A stretch of 64,000 nt of DNA from Pseudomonas fluorescens (GTDB lineage: Bacteria > Pseudomonadota > Gammaproteobacteria > Pseudomonadales > Pseudomonadaceae): assembly GCF_001648775.1 (NCBI RefSeq), contig NZ_LVEJ01000010.1, positions 434,001 to 498,000 of the forward strand, written 5' to 3'. The notes under the pieces are model-generated. The model was not told where the DNA came from, made no database searches, and saw nothing but the letters and a program-made list of their open reading frames with translations. The position numbers and the translations under genes are program-made. Positions 1 to 8,925 of this stretch are shown piece by piece; position 1 is the first letter of the stretch; every line of letters begins with the position of its first letter.

Positions 1-324
1 GATCCACGCTTTGAGTTGGGTCGGCACGGTGAAGTTGTACATCGGTGCAGCGATCACCACGGCGTCGGCAGCGATGAACTCGGCCAGGGTCGAAGCGCTC
101 AGTTCGGCTTCGTGCTGTTGCGCGGCGTTGCGCAATTCAGCGGTGGTACCGGCGGCAACCAGAGTGGTCGACGAGAAGTGGCTGATGGCGTCGGCGGCCA
201 GATCGCGGTAGGTCACCACGGCACTTGGCTCGGCGGCCTGCCAGGCTTTGACGACTTGGCCACTCAGCTGACGGGAAGCCGAGTTGTCGCCCAGAATGCT
301 CGAATCGATATGCAGCAGTTTCAT
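1..324 (-). CDS. azoR: FMN-dependent NADH-azoreductase, 3' end beyond the window
   Basis: The reverse strand from an ATG at 324 reads [20 protein letters not shown] and stays open for 108 codons to the left edge, so the C-terminal half is missing. The opening matches the flavodoxin-like AzoR family, including the SSxxGxxSxS flavin phosphate loop, and APMYNF near residue 100 is the typical FMN-contact motif. AzoR enzymes are cytoplasmic FMN flavoproteins that reduce azo dyes and quinones with NADH. The gene is divergent from the LysR gene at 450, the usual arrangement in which the regulator controls the reductase. Confidence 0.9.
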   Translation of the reverse strand, partial: MKLLHIDSSILGDNSASRQLSGQVVKAWQAAEPSAVVTYRDLAADAISHFSSTTLVAAGTTAELRNAAQQHEAELSASTLAEFIAADAVVIAAPMYNFTVPTQLKAWI

Positions 325-449
325 GTGGAATCTCCTGGAAGGAATCGCCGGTGGCGACGGAATGGAGACAATCCTACGGAAGAAACCAATGGATGATTAG
401 CCGCCGACAATGCGATAGTTCGTCCCACTGATAGAACAGTTGGACAGCC

Positions 450-1358
450 ATGCAAGATCTCAACGATCTCTACTATTTCGCCAAGGTGGTCGAGGCCGGC
501 GGTTTCGCCGCCGCTGGCCGCTTGTTGGGCATTCCAAAATCGCGCTTGTCACGGCGCATTGCCGAGCTGGAAGAACGCCTCGGCGCGCGACTGTTGCAAC
601 GCACCACGCGCCAATTGAATCTCACGGCGGTTGGTGAACGGTATCTACGTCACTGCCAGGCGATGCTGCTGGAAGCGGAAATGGCCGATGAAGCGGTCGC
701 CAGCATGTCCAGCGAACCGCGCGGACGTCTGCGGGTGTCCTGCCCGACCGGACTGGCGCGGGAAATGTTGCCGTGGGTCATCAGCGAATTTCTCGGCAAA
801 TTCCCGCAGGTGCAATTGGAGGTGGTGCTGCTCAATCGCCGGGTCGATCTGGTCGCCGAAGGTTTCGATGTGGCGCTGCGCGTGCGTGAGCTGGGCGACG
901 AAGACCCGCTGCTGGTCACTCGCCGCCTGCGTCAGGCGCAAATGGTCGTGGTCGCCAGTCCGGCGTTTATGCACGGGCAGGCGATCAATCACCCGCAGGA
1001 CCTGAAGAACCTGCCGGTGCTGGGCGCGCTTGAAGCTGATCGCATGGTGCACGTGCGGTTACTCGATCAACAGGGCAACCCTTTCGAGTTGAACATGGAA
1101 GCGCGATTGGGCATCGATGATTTTGTCGTGCGCAAAACCTGCGTGCTGGCCGGCCAGGGCTTTACCCTGTTGCCGATGATGTATTGCGAAGCGGAACTGC
1201 AAAGCGGCGCGCTGGTGCAATTGCTGCCTGAGTGGTCGCTGCCTGGTGGCTGGCTGCAAGCGGTGTATCCGCACCGACGCGGGGTGATGCCGGCGGTGCG
1301 CGCATGGATCGATCACTTGGTCGAGTCGTTCAATGCCTGTGGGGAGCGGTTGATATGA
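450..1358 (+). CDS. LysR-family transcriptional regulator beside azoR
   Basis: A 302-residue LysR protein. The N-terminal winged helix begins MQDLNDLYYFAKVVEAGGF, has the helix-turn-helix around residues 17-45, and is followed by a periplasmic-binding-protein-like effector domain (about 90-295). It belongs to the subgroup (DsdC/PA0477-like) usually found divergent from quinone reductases, azoreductases or pirins. The 125-base gap to azoR would hold a shared operator. The stop overlaps the next start by ATGA, so the following small gene is probably translationally coupled. The effector cannot be read from the sequence. Confidence 0.9.
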   Translation: MQDLNDLYYFAKVVEAGGFAAAGRLLGIPKSRLSRRIAELEERLGARLLQRTTRQLNLTAVGERYLRHCQAMLLEAEMADEAVASMSSEPRGRLRVSCPTGLAREMLPWVISEFLGKFPQVQLEVVLLNRRVDLVAEGFDVALRVRELGDEDPLLVTRRLRQAQMVVVASPAFMHGQAINHPQDLKNLPVLGALEADRMVHVRLLDQQGNPFELNMEARLGIDDFVVRKTCVLAGQGFTLLPMMYCEAELQSGALVQLLPEWSLPGGWLQAVYPHRRGVMPAVRAWIDHLVESFNACGERLI

Positions 1359-1714
1359 GCAAGGGAAAAATGAGCGAGGCCGATGTGGCGGCGTTCTGTC
1401 TGGCATTGCCCGGTGCACGGGAAGATTACAAATGGGGCGGCGTGCGGGTGTTCTCGATTGCGGGCAACAAGATGTTTGCCTTGCAGGGGCTGCGTGGGGA
1501 TTCGCTGGCGTTCAAGGTCGACAAGGATTTGTTTCTCGGCCATTGCGACCGCCCGGGGATTCACCCGGCGCCGTATCTGGCGCGGGCACAGTGGATCATC
1601 ATGCACCCGCCCTACCCGTTGGCTGCCGAGGAGTTGCGCGGGTTGTTGCAGCGTTCGCATCAACTGGTGGTGAGCAAGTTGCCAAAGAAAACCCAAATCG
1701 GTTTATTGCTGTAA
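1355..1714 (+). CDS. MmcQ/YjbR family protein
   Basis: The protein has 119 residues and starts at the ATG that overlaps the LysR stop. The family features are visible: an N-terminal helix rich in acidic residues, LPGAREDYKWG, a short beta-rich core with FALQG and FKVDKDLF, and the C-terminal helix ending in SKLPKKTQ. MmcQ/YjbR proteins fold like the double-wing DNA-binding domain and have no settled function. A longer open frame extends upstream into the LysR gene, but the ATGA overlap is the natural start. Confidence 0.85.
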   Translation: MSKGKMSEADVAAFCLALPGAREDYKWGGVRVFSIAGNKMFALQGLRGDSLAFKVDKDLFLGHCDRPGIHPAPYLARAQWIIMHPPYPLAAEELRGLLQRSHQLVVSKLPKKTQIGLLL

Positions 1715-1719
1715 ACCCA

Positions 1720-1806
1720 ATCCCCCTGCTCGCGAAGAGGCCGTGTCAGACAACATCATCGTTGAATGAAAGTCCGCTATCGCGAGCAGGCTCGCTCCCA
1801 CATTGG
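1720..1806. repeat. REP pair, left copy degraded
   Basis: The right half carries the intact REP core (CGCGAGCAGGCTCGCTCCCA at about 1781-1800). The left half keeps only CTGCTCGCGAAGAGG in the opposite sense. The spacer with GTTGAATGA resembles that of the pair at 16944. The repeat lies between two convergent genes. Confidence 0.8.
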
Positions 1807-1820
1807 TTTTTTGCAGTTCT

Positions 1821-2252
1821 TTAGAACAGCGCCAGCAGGTTCGAGCCTAGAAACAACTGGTCGATCCAGAACACCTGATGCAGCAGCACAATCACCCAGA
1901 ACAGAATCTGAAACGACACCTTGCGCGTCTTGTGCCGGAATACCTGCTGGGCGATCAACGCGCCCGGCCAGCCGCCAGCCAGTTCCACGGCATGCAGGAT
2001 GTTCTCCGGCGTGCGCCAGGCATCCGTGCGCGCCTTGCGCTTGTCTGCCCAGTACATGAAGAACGCCAGGACGCTGACGATCCCGTAAGCGGCCAACGGC
2101 ACCAACGAGATCCCGCGCAGCCACATCGATACAGAGCCGAACAGCGGCAGCGCGCAGACGATCAGCAGTACCAGCAGTTTCAGTTTTAGATTCTGAATGT
2201 TGTTGCCGCCCGAAGGTCGCCCTTCGGGCCGGCGTGCGCGGGAATCACTCAT
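1821..2252 (-). CDS. DUF1294 membrane protein
   Basis: The protein has 143 residues. A basic, glycine-rich N-terminus is followed by hydrophobic segments at about 25-45 and 50-67, the DUF1294 signature [18 protein letters not shown], then [17 protein letters not shown] and a last hydrophobic segment. DUF1294 is an inner-membrane family of unknown function, sometimes fused to cold-shock domains; no such fusion is present here. The start overlaps the uppP stop by four bases (ATGA), so the two are co-transcribed with uppP first. Confidence 0.85.
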   Translation of the reverse strand: MSDSRARRPEGRPSGGNNIQNLKLKLLVLLIVCALPLFGSVSMWLRGISLVPLAAYGIVSVLAFFMYWADKRKARTDAWRTPENILHAVELAGGWPGALIAQQVFRHKTRKVSFQILFWVIVLLHQVFWIDQLFLGSNLLALF

Positions 2253-3079
2253 GGCCTGGCCGCCGCCCAGTCAACCCAGCCAAACTGCCAGGTCGCCAGA
2301 ATCAGCAGGCCAAACACAATCCGATACCAGGCAAACGCCGCATAGCTGTGGCTGGCAATGAACTTGAGCAAGCCACGCACGGCAATCATGGCGAAGATGA
2401 ACGCAGTGACGAAACCGATGGCGAACACCGGAAAGTCCGCCGGAACGAACAAATGGCGGTACTTGTAGCCCGAGTAAACCGCGGCACCGACCATGGTCGG
2501 CATGGCCAGAAAGAACGAGAACTCGGTGGCGGTCTTGCGCGACAGGCCGAACAACAGGCCGCCGATAATCGTCGAGCCGGAACGCGAAGTACCGGGAATC
2601 ATCGCCAGACACTGGGCGAAGCCGACCTTCAATGCGTCTTTCCAGGTGATCTCGTCGACCGTTTCGGCGTGCACCTCATGCTGACGCTTTTCCGCCCACA
2701 ACATGATGACGCCGCCCACCACCAGCGCGGTCGCAACGGTAATCGGGTTGAACAGGTATTCGTGGATCAGGTCGGCAAAGATCACGCCCAGCACCACGGC
2801 GGGCAAGAAAGCGATCAGCAGATTGGCGGTAAAGCGCCGTGCGCTCGGCTGGGTCGGCAGGCCGATGACCACGTCGAGAATCTTGCGCCGAAACTCCCAG
2901 ACCACCGCGAGGATCGCGCCGAGCTGGATGATGATATTGAACGCCATGGCCCGTTCGCCGCCGAAATCGAGCAAGTCGGCAACGATGATCTGGTGTCCTG
3001 TACTGGAAATGGGCAAAAACTCCGTCAGCCCCTCTACAACTCCTAGTATCAGTGCCTGCAAGGCAGTCCAAAGATCCAT
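2249..3079 (-). CDS. uppP: Undecaprenyl-diphosphate phosphatase UppP/BacA
   Basis: The protein has 276 residues and is strongly hydrophobic, with seven to eight membrane segments. Both family signatures are intact: [13 protein letters not shown] near the N-terminus and [10 protein letters not shown] in the second half. UppP dephosphorylates undecaprenyl pyrophosphate to recycle the lipid carrier for peptidoglycan and O-antigen, and its overproduction gives bacitracin resistance. A TTG lies one codon upstream at 3082, but the ATG at 3079 has the better-spaced G-rich ribosome site. It is the first gene of a two-gene operon with the DUF1294 gene. Confidence 0.95.
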   Translation of the reverse strand: MDLWTALQALILGVVEGLTEFLPISSTGHQIIVADLLDFGGERAMAFNIIIQLGAILAVVWEFRRKILDVVIGLPTQPSARRFTANLLIAFLPAVVLGVIFADLIHEYLFNPITVATALVVGGVIMLWAEKRQHEVHAETVDEITWKDALKVGFAQCLAMIPGTSRSGSTIIGGLLFGLSRKTATEFSFFLAMPTMVGAAVYSGYKYRHLFVPADFPVFAIGFVTAFIFAMIAVRGLLKFIASHSYAAFAWYRIVFGLLILATWQFGWVDWAAARP

Positions 3080-3383
3080 CAATCCCCCAAAGAGCGATGC
3101 GCGCCGGCATGCCCCGATAGTATTTTTTTACGTTCACTGCGATCAGCGTAGCTGTTTATGGCTGTACCGATTCCGCACGCACAGGATCCACACGAAACGG
3201 TCAAAATTCCGTGAAATATCAATTTGGATTCAGGTTTTCACGCGCGGGGCCGAAATCCTAACAGACAAGCCTTAATAGCGCTGCCGCGTTATACGACTTG
3301 GGTCGCGTATGCCCGCTCACAAATTCGTGGTTGGATGCTGGCGGTCGTTTATTACAAGAAAAAGAATCCGGAGTGACAGCGTT
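3080..3383. other. Intergenic region between uppP and a chemoreceptor
   Basis: About 300 bases between two divergent genes, AT-richer than the coding DNA (for example TATTTTTTTACG at 3119). It should hold both promoters. I found no convincing box, RNA gene or conserved small reading frame. Confidence 0.5.
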
Positions 3384-5018
3384 ATGAACAGCTTGCGCAG
3401 TGTGTCGATCAGCCGACGCTTGTGGCTCATCTTGATTGTGGCAGTGGTCATGTTGCTGACCTTGGGCATGTTGATGCTCAAGCAGATTCACGACGACCTG
3501 TATCACGCCAAGGCCCAGAAAACCCAACATGTCGTGCAGACCGCCAGCGGCCTGCTGACCTATTACCACGACCTCGAAACCGCCGGCACCCTCAGCAAAG
3601 AGGCCGCGCAGAAACAGGCCCTGACAGCGATTCGCGGTTTACGTTACGACCAGAGCGATTACTTCTGGATCAACGACCTCACGCCCGTGATGGTCATGCA
3701 CCCGACCAACCCGAAACTCGAAGGCCAGAACCTCTCGGCGATCCGCGATCCGGACGGTTTTGCGGTGTTCAACGAAATGGTGGCCATCGCCAAGGCCAAA
3801 GGTGCCGGCATGGTCGACTACCGTTGGCCGAAACCGGGCGCCAGCGAGCCGGTGGCCAAGACCTCTTACGTCAAACTGTTCGAACCGTGGGGCTGGGTGC
3901 TCGGTTCCGGGGTTTACGTCGACGATGTGCAGGCGGAATTCCAGGGCCAAGTGATCAAGGCTACGGTCATCGGTCTGGCGATTGCCGTGATCATGGCGCT
4001 GCTGGTGATTCTGATCGCGCGCAGCATCGTCCGGCCGTTGCAGGAAACCGTAAACGCGATGGCCAACATCGCCAGCGGCGAAAGCGACCTGACCCGCAGC
4101 CTTGATACCCACGGTAAGGATGAAGTGACTGAACTGGCGCATCACTTCAATGCCTTTACCGCCAAACTGCGTCGGGTGATCGGTGACTTGCAGGTGTCGG
4201 CCAGTGCGCTGGGCCAATCGTCCAGCGAGCTGGGCAACGACGCCTCGCAGGCGCAGCAACGCAGCCAACAGCAATCGCAGCAGATGGAACTGGTGGCCAC
4301 GGCGATCAATGAAGTGACCTATGGCGTGCAGGACGTGGCGAAAAACGCCGAGCACGCGGCTGCGGAAATGCGTGACGCCGAAGCGCAGGCGCAGCAGGGC
4401 CAGATCAACATCGATGGCAGCTTGCAGCAGATCGACAAGCTGTCCGGCACGATTGATCAGGCGGTTGAAGTGATTCGTACCCTCGCGGCTGAAAGCACCC
4501 AGATCGGCAGCGTACTGGAAGTGATCCGTTCGATCGCCGAGCAGACCAACCTGCTTGCGCTCAACGCCGCGATTGAAGCGGCCCGCGCCGGTGAGCAAGG
4601 TCGCGGGTTCGCCGTGGTCGCCGATGAGGTGCGCTTGTTGGCGCAGCGTACGCAAAAATCGACGGCGGAAATCCAGTCGATGATCGAGCGTTTGCAGAAT
4701 CATTCCGAAGCGGCGGTGAAGGTCATCGGTGACAGCAGCAAAGCGTCGCAATTGACCATTGAGCAAGCCGGGCTGGCCGGCGCCAGCCTGAATGCCATCG
4801 GCCAGGCGCTGCGCAATCTCAACGGCCTGAACGCCTCGATTGCCAGCGCCACGCTGCAACAGGCGCATGTGGTCGAGGACATTAATCAGAACGTGACGCA
4901 AGCGGCCGGTCTTTCGCACAGCACGGCGATCGCTGCCGAGCAATCCAGCGCCGCCAGCGTACGGCTTGGCCAGTTGAGCGAACAACTCAACAGCCTCCTG
5001 CGCCAGTTCCGCGTCTGA
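3384..5018 (+). CDS. Methyl-accepting chemotaxis protein with a single Cache (sCache_2) sensor
   Basis: The protein has 544 residues from the ATG at 3384. TM1 is at about 12-33. A periplasmic sCache_2 domain follows, with the motifs YFWINDL and [12 protein letters not shown] typical of small-acid-sensing receptors. TM2 is at about 190-212, followed by a HAMP domain and a cytoplasmic signalling tail. The hairpin tip, [20 protein letters not shown], is intact. It lacks the C-terminal CheR-binding pentapeptide. The ligand is not predictable here, although this Cache class often binds C2-C4 carboxylates. Confidence 0.92.
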   Translation: MNSLRSVSISRRLWLILIVAVVMLLTLGMLMLKQIHDDLYHAKAQKTQHVVQTASGLLTYYHDLETAGTLSKEAAQKQALTAIRGLRYDQSDYFWINDLTPVMVMHPTNPKLEGQNLSAIRDPDGFAVFNEMVAIAKAKGAGMVDYRWPKPGASEPVAKTSYVKLFEPWGWVLGSGVYVDDVQAEFQGQVIKATVIGLAIAVIMALLVILIARSIVRPLQETVNAMANIASGESDLTRSLDTHGKDEVTELAHHFNAFTAKLRRVIGDLQVSASALGQSSSELGNDASQAQQRSQQQSQQMELVATAINEVTYGVQDVAKNAEHAAAEMRDAEAQAQQGQINIDGSLQQIDKLSGTIDQAVEVIRTLAAESTQIGSVLEVIRSIAEQTNLLALNAAIEAARAGEQGRGFAVVADEVRLLAQRTQKSTAEIQSMIERLQNHSEAAVKVIGDSSKASQLTIEQAGLAGASLNAIGQALRNLNGLNASIASATLQQAHVVEDINQNVTQAAGLSHSTAIAAEQSSAASVRLGQLSEQLNSLLRQFRV

Positions 5019-5037
5019 CCCGTGTAACTCTGGTGAG

Positions 5038-5223
5038 CCCACCCCTCACCCCAGCCCTCTCCCCGAGGAGAGGGGGCCGACCGAGGTGTCTGGCGTCCAA
5101 CACGGACCTGAACAATCGAGTCGATTATGGATTCAACCAAGATCTTCAGGCCGGCGCAGCTCCAAAGCATCCCCCAATCAGTCCCCTCTCCCTCTGGGAG
5201 AGGGTTAGGGTGAGGGGCTTTTG
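5038..5223. repeat. Dispersed intergenic repeat with CCCTCACCC/GGGTGAGGG ends
   Basis: The element opens with CCCCTCACCCCAGCCCTCTC and closes with the inverted counterpart GGGAGAGGGTTAGGGTGAGG. The unit ending CAATCAGTCCCCTCTCCCT matches the end of the elements at 25709-26083 and 38806-38910. It sits between the chemoreceptor and pnuC and has no coding capacity of its own. Confidence 0.75.
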
Positions 5224-5297
5224 AGCTACAGCGGTCATCAGAACCTAGCCCAATGCAGTACAATCCGCCCCTCCTCAATTTCCCCCAAGGAACCCCC

Positions 5298-5861
5298 ATG
5301 TCCGGGCTTGAACTGTTTGCCGCCGCCCTCGGTGTGATCGCCGTCTGGCTGACGGTCAAACAGAATCCGTGGTGCTGGCCGATCGGGCTGGTCATGGTGT
5401 TGCTGTACAGCTGGATCTTCTTTGAAGTGAAGCTGTATTCGGACATGTTGCTGCAAGTGATCTACGCCGCGCTGCAAGTGTATGGCTGGTGGCAATGGAC
5501 CCGCGCCGGGACGATGCATGACGGCCGAGAGGTCTCGCGCCTCGATCAACGCTCGATCCTGATCGGGCTGGGCATCGGCGCTATCGGCAGCTTGCTGCTC
5601 GGTGCGGCCATGGCCCACTGGACCGACGCCGCGCAGCCGTGGCTCGATGCCGCGCTGACCGGTTTCAGCCTGGTGGCGCAACTGTGGATGGCGCAGAAAC
5701 GCCTGCAATGCTGGGCACTGTGGTTCGTGCTCGATGTGATCTTTGTCGGCTTGTTCATCTATAAAGGGCTGTACCTCACCGCGGCGCTGTACGGCCTGTT
5801 CACCTTGCTGGCCATTCAGGGCTTTCGCGAATGGCGCGCTGATCCGGCGTTGCGCACATGA
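5298..5861 (+). CDS. pnuC: Nicotinamide riboside transporter PnuC
   Basis: The protein has 187 residues. The start ATG at 5298 follows AAGGA at a suitable distance. It is a seven-helix inner-membrane protein with the PnuC signatures WLTVKQNPWCWPIGLV near the N-terminus and YGWWQW in the middle. PnuC carriers move nicotinamide riboside (PnuT paralogues move thiamine) and trap the substrate through a cytoplasmic kinase. The next gene, overlapping by ATGA, is a NadR-type kinase, which supports nicotinamide riboside as substrate. No riboswitch was recognised in the leader. Confidence 0.88.
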   Translation: MSGLELFAAALGVIAVWLTVKQNPWCWPIGLVMVLLYSWIFFEVKLYSDMLLQVIYAALQVYGWWQWTRAGTMHDGREVSRLDQRSILIGLGIGAIGSLLLGAAMAHWTDAAQPWLDAALTGFSLVAQLWMAQKRLQCWALWFVLDVIFVGLFIYKGLYLTAALYGLFTLLAIQGFREWRADPALRT

Positions 5862-6382
5862 AGGTCGTGGTCCTGACCGGCCCCGAATCGAGCGGCAAGA
5901 GCTGGCTGGCGGCGGGCCTGCAACAACGCTTTGGTGGCTTGCGGGTGGACGAGTACGTGCGCCGCTTTATCGAGCTCAACCCCCGTGACACCTGCCTGGC
6001 CGACATCCCGGATATCGCCCGGGGCCAATTGCAATGGGAAGATCAGGCACGCGCGCAACAGCCTGCGCTGCTGATCCTCGACACGCACTTGCTGAGCAAT
6101 ATGCTCTGGAGCCAGACGCTGTTCGGCGATTGCCCGGCCTGGCTGGAAGCCGAATTGTTGGCGCGGCATTACGACCTGCATCTTTTACTGTCCCCGGAAC
6201 AGGTCGACTGGACCGCGGATGGCTTGCGCTGCCAGCCGGACCTGGATGAGCGTCTGGCGTTTTACCAAGCCACTCGCGACTGGCTGGAGCAGCATCGGCA
6301 ACCGCTGCAGATCATTCGCGGCAACTGGGCCGAGCGCCAGACGCAGGCCTTCGCCGCCGTCGAGCAACTGCTGACTGAGTGA
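5858..6382 (+). CDS. NadR-like nicotinamide riboside kinase (AAA_28 ATPase)
   Basis: The protein has 174 residues. The Walker A loop TGPESSGKS is at 7-15, followed by VDEYVRRF, then LILDTHLL as Walker B-like strand, and DGLRCQPDL, which corresponds to the W-x-DDGLR substrate loop of the NadR ribosylnicotinamide kinase domain. It would phosphorylate imported nicotinamide riboside to NMN in the cytoplasm. It lacks the N-terminal adenylyltransferase and DNA-binding domains of enterobacterial NadR. The start overlaps the pnuC stop, so uptake and trapping are coupled in one operon. Confidence 0.85.
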   Translation: MKVVVLTGPESSGKSWLAAGLQQRFGGLRVDEYVRRFIELNPRDTCLADIPDIARGQLQWEDQARAQQPALLILDTHLLSNMLWSQTLFGDCPAWLEAELLARHYDLHLLLSPEQVDWTADGLRCQPDLDERLAFYQATRDWLEQHRQPLQIIRGNWAERQTQAFAAVEQLLTE

Positions 6383-6739
6383 CCCGCTCGACGGGTGCCC
6401 TTCCCCGAGGTTTTCCCCTGTTTCGGGGGCAAAGTGTCCGTTCCTGAAACAGTCGTCCAAGCGCAAAGTGGCCGTTTCAGCGCTGTTCATTGCTTTGTCA
6501 TCCGAGTTGTTACGTGGCTGATACACAGCGGCGCAAACCCTTGTTCCAGAGCTTTATTCAGCCAATAGACAGGTCCACGTGACCTTGCGTGTTTCAGCCA
6601 TGAAACAGCCCGTGTATCAGGCCTGCGCGTCAATCCCCCAAGCTATTGAAATTCAAACACATTTCAAAAGCGGCACAGCTTTCGCTCTCTCCTTCACAAC
6701 GCTGACCAAGGGCAGCCCACTGAAGAAGGAATTGCAGCC
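6383..6739. other. Leader region of the fap operon
   Basis: A 357-base gene-free stretch upstream of fapA. Besides the sigma-54-like site at 6671-6687 it has a weaker GG-N10-GC match at 6516-6529 (GTGGCTGATACACAGC). Just after the kinase stop is a short near-palindromic GC-rich segment around 6400-6428 (CCCCGAGGTTTTCCCCTGTTTCGGGG in two parts) that could end the preceding operon. No small gene is convincing. Confidence 0.5.
6671..6687 (+). promoter_or_regulatory. Sigma-54-type promoter (-24/-12) of the fap operon
   Basis: CGGCACAGCTTTCGCTC has the invariant GG (6672-6673) and GC (6684-6685) separated by exactly ten bases, and GGCAC matches the -24 consensus in full; the -12 element is TCGC instead of TTGC. 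Transcription would begin about 6697, some 43 bases before the fapA start. A sigma-54 activator gene lies at the far end of the operon, which supports the call. Confidence 0.6.
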
Positions 6740-7189
6740 GTGGGGAATATCAATAAAGCCTTTACTTGCCTCCTGCTGATTGGATCAGCCGCCAGTACGT
6801 TGGTGAGTTTCAACGTACAGGCAGAAGGCAACGGTGTGATTGTTCTCAATCGCGATGTCCAGCCGATTCCTATCGGTCGCAGCGGCGGCAAAGACCCCTA
6901 CCCGACCACCGTCAATGCCAACCCTTCCGGCCGCATCAACCAGGCGATGAACAGCACCGAACTCAACGACGGTGACTTCGCCAGTGTAGCCAGTGGTTCG
7001 TCGATTCGCGGCGGTATGTCGACCGCTACCGGTAGCCTGCCGGGAACCAATGTGCTGACCAACCCCAATGGTCTGCCCGGCATGAGTGCCGGTCATGGCG
7101 GCGGCGGTGGCAGTTCCATCTCCAACACCGTCAACCGCGCAATGGGCGCCGGCCTCGCTCCGCTGACCCGCATGGCTGGAGGCCAATAA
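6740..7189 (+). CDS. fapA: Fap amyloid accessory protein FapA
   Basis: The protein has 149 residues. The GTG at 6740 is preceded by AAGGA at 6726-6730. A secretion signal (residues about 1-29, ending VQAEG) is followed by a low-complexity Gly/Ser/Asn-rich chain with no enzyme motif. Position as first gene of a six-gene operon in the order fapABCDEF identifies it. FapA is a periplasmic chaperone-like protein that affects the FapB/FapC balance in the fibrils. The last codon is one base from the fapB start. Confidence 0.85.
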   Translation: MGNINKAFTCLLLIGSAASTLVSFNVQAEGNGVIVLNRDVQPIPIGRSGGKDPYPTTVNANPSGRINQAMNSTELNDGDFASVASGSSIRGGMSTATGSLPGTNVLTNPNGLPGMSAGHGGGGGSSISNTVNRAMGAGLAPLTRMAGGQ

Positions 7190-7190
7190 G

Positions 7191-7766
7191 ATGAATCGCA
7201 CTCTGCTCCTGCTTGCCCTCTTCGGTTGCGCCAGTGCCATGGCCGCCGAACCCGGTTCAGTGAACAACGCAACTATTCAGGACACCGGCATCCAGTACCG
7301 CGGCAACTACAACATCAACCAGGCCGCTGGCGACCAGATGCAACAGACCAACACCAAGGCCATTGCCATCGGCACCTCGGCCAGCGCCACCACCACCGTT
7401 CGCCAGCATATCGACACACCGGGCAACCCGTCGACGAATGCCAGCGCGACCATTGGCGGCACCTCTTTCAGTAATGGCAACGGGATCCTCGGTGTGAACC
7501 AGGGTGCCGGCGCCAACAACCAGATGGCCAACGTGACACGCGTCAGCATCAGTGCTGCCCCGCAGAGCGTTGACGATAGCGCCCTTTCACAACAGAACGT
7601 GGTGCTTTTACCGAGCTCAGGAGCAACTGGTACCTCACCCGGCAGTCGCCAGGTCACGACAAGTGATCAGGCCTTCACCGGCAGCCGCGGGGTAATCCAG
7701 GTGAACCAGAGTGCCGGGGTGGGGAACCGTATGGCTAACACCCTGAGCATCCGGGTCGCTGACTGA
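7191..7766 (+). CDS. fapB: Fap amyloid minor subunit (nucleator) FapB
   Basis: The protein has 191 residues with a clear signal peptide cleaved after ASAMA. The mature chain has imperfect repeats with the pattern NYNINQAAGDQMQQTN, GILGVNQGAGANNQMANV and GVIQVNQSAGVGNRMANT, rich in Asn/Gln and spaced Gly-Asn. These are the Fap amyloid repeat motifs, also seen in FapC. FapB is thought to nucleate FapC polymerisation on the cell surface. It follows fapA by one base and precedes fapC by 73 bases. Confidence 0.9.
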   Translation: MNRTLLLLALFGCASAMAAEPGSVNNATIQDTGIQYRGNYNINQAAGDQMQQTNTKAIAIGTSASATTTVRQHIDTPGNPSTNASATIGGTSFSNGNGILGVNQGAGANNQMANVTRVSISAAPQSVDDSALSQQNVVLLPSSGATGTSPGSRQVTTSDQAFTGSRGVIQVNQSAGVGNRMANTLSIRVAD

Positions 7767-7839
7767 CCCAAACAACAAAAGCAGTGCAATTAGAAAGTAC
7801 CAACACTTAACCAACTAATAAGCACGATGGAGAAACACC

Positions 7840-8862
7840 ATGAAACCTACAATGGCTCTCAAACCACTGGTTTTCGCACTTGCAGCAGTGATGGCAATCG
7901 CAGCACAGGCAGGCGGTCGTGATGACAATGATCACGGTCATGGTAACGGGAACGGCAACGGTCATGGCAATGGCCATGATCCAAAAGGCCCTACCCTCGA
8001 AGAACTGCTGCAAATCGGCGCTGGCGCCGGTGCCGCAGTGCTCGATACGCAAAACAGCGACGGCAACACCGTGCTCAATCAAGGCACAAAAAATAATGCC
8101 ACTATCGATAACTCGGCAAACGGTTCCAACGGCAACCTCGGCATGAACAACGCCGGTGGCGATGGCAACCAACAAGACAACGCCGCTGCACTGGCCACCG
8201 CCGACGAAAGCTTCATCTTCGGCACCGCTGTCGCTGCTTCCAGCGCCACTCAGGTCAATAACAACAACGTTGTTGCAAACGCCTCCACCAACAACAATGC
8301 AACCTTGAACAACGTGGGTAACGGCGGTTCCGGCAACATTGGCGTGAACAACGCTGCCGGCAACTTCAACCAACAGAAAAACAACCTGGCGATCGCCGTA
8401 TCCGGTGGCCGTGTGGCCCAGGCTGCTGCCGCTGCCAACCAAAGCTCTACCGGTCTTAACGTAGGCAACTACGGTACTCAGACCTACAAAACCAATACCC
8501 TCACTGGCACTGTTGCTGCCGTCGGCGTGTTCGGCGCCGTGGGTGAAGCTACCATCAAAGATGACGATCACGGTCACGGCGGTGGCGGTTATGGCAACAA
8601 CGACAAAGGGCATGGCGGCAGTGGCGGTAGCAAAGATCAGAAAGCTACCTTCGAAGCCGTGGGTGTCTTCGGTCTGGCTGGTGTGACCACTCAACAAGTG
8701 ATGACCCCAGACGGCTGGAAAAACCCTGTGACCAACAATGCTACGCTCAGCAACGTTGGCAACAACTTCTCCGGCAACGCTGGCTTCAACAACGCCGCAG
8801 GTGCTGGCAACCAACAAAGCAACTCGCTGTCCATCGCTGCAGGTTGCAAAGCCTGCATGTAA
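7840..8862 (+). CDS. fapC: Fap functional amyloid major subunit FapC
   Basis: The protein has 340 residues: a signal peptide (1-24), then three Asn/Gln-rich amyloid repeats at about 72-122, 145-190 and 290-335, joined by two linkers of unequal length. Repeat cores read GNLGMNNAGGDGNQQ, GNIGVNNAAGNFNQQ and GNAGFNNAAGAGNQQ. It ends in the family's CxxC (C336, C339). Two Gly/His/Asn-rich stretches (about 28-48 and 240-260) look metal-binding. FapC forms the bulk of the biofilm fibril. A hairpin terminator follows directly, which should make fapC more abundant than the downstream genes. Confidence 0.95.
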   Translation: MKPTMALKPLVFALAAVMAIAAQAGGRDDNDHGHGNGNGNGHGNGHDPKGPTLEELLQIGAGAGAAVLDTQNSDGNTVLNQGTKNNATIDNSANGSNGNLGMNNAGGDGNQQDNAAALATADESFIFGTAVAASSATQVNNNNVVANASTNNNATLNNVGNGGSGNIGVNNAAGNFNQQKNNLAIAVSGGRVAQAAAAANQSSTGLNVGNYGTQTYKTNTLTGTVAAVGVFGAVGEATIKDDDHGHGGGGYGNNDKGHGGSGGSKDQKATFEAVGVFGLAGVTTQQVMTPDGWKNPVTNNATLSNVGNNFSGNAGFNNAAGAGNQQSNSLSIAAGCKACM

Positions 8863-8876
8863 TCGCGATCGAAACG

Positions 8877-8899
8877 AAAGCCCCGGAAACGGGGCTTTT
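8877..8899 (+). terminator. Intercistronic terminator/attenuator between fapC and fapD
   Basis: A nine-base-pair stem (AAAGCCCCG/CGGGGCTTT) with a GAAA tetraloop is followed by T(C). It begins 15 bases after the fapC stop and ends 27 bases before fapD. It would stabilise the fapC message end and reduce read-through to fapDEF. Confidence 0.75.
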
Positions 8900-8925
8900 C
8901 CTCAGTCCGCAAAGGCGTATCGATC

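Noticed and set aside
6516..6529. Second GG-N10-GC match upstream of fapA
   Set aside because: Only the invariant bases match; the rest of the -24/-12 sequence is poor, and the site at 6671 is better and nearer.
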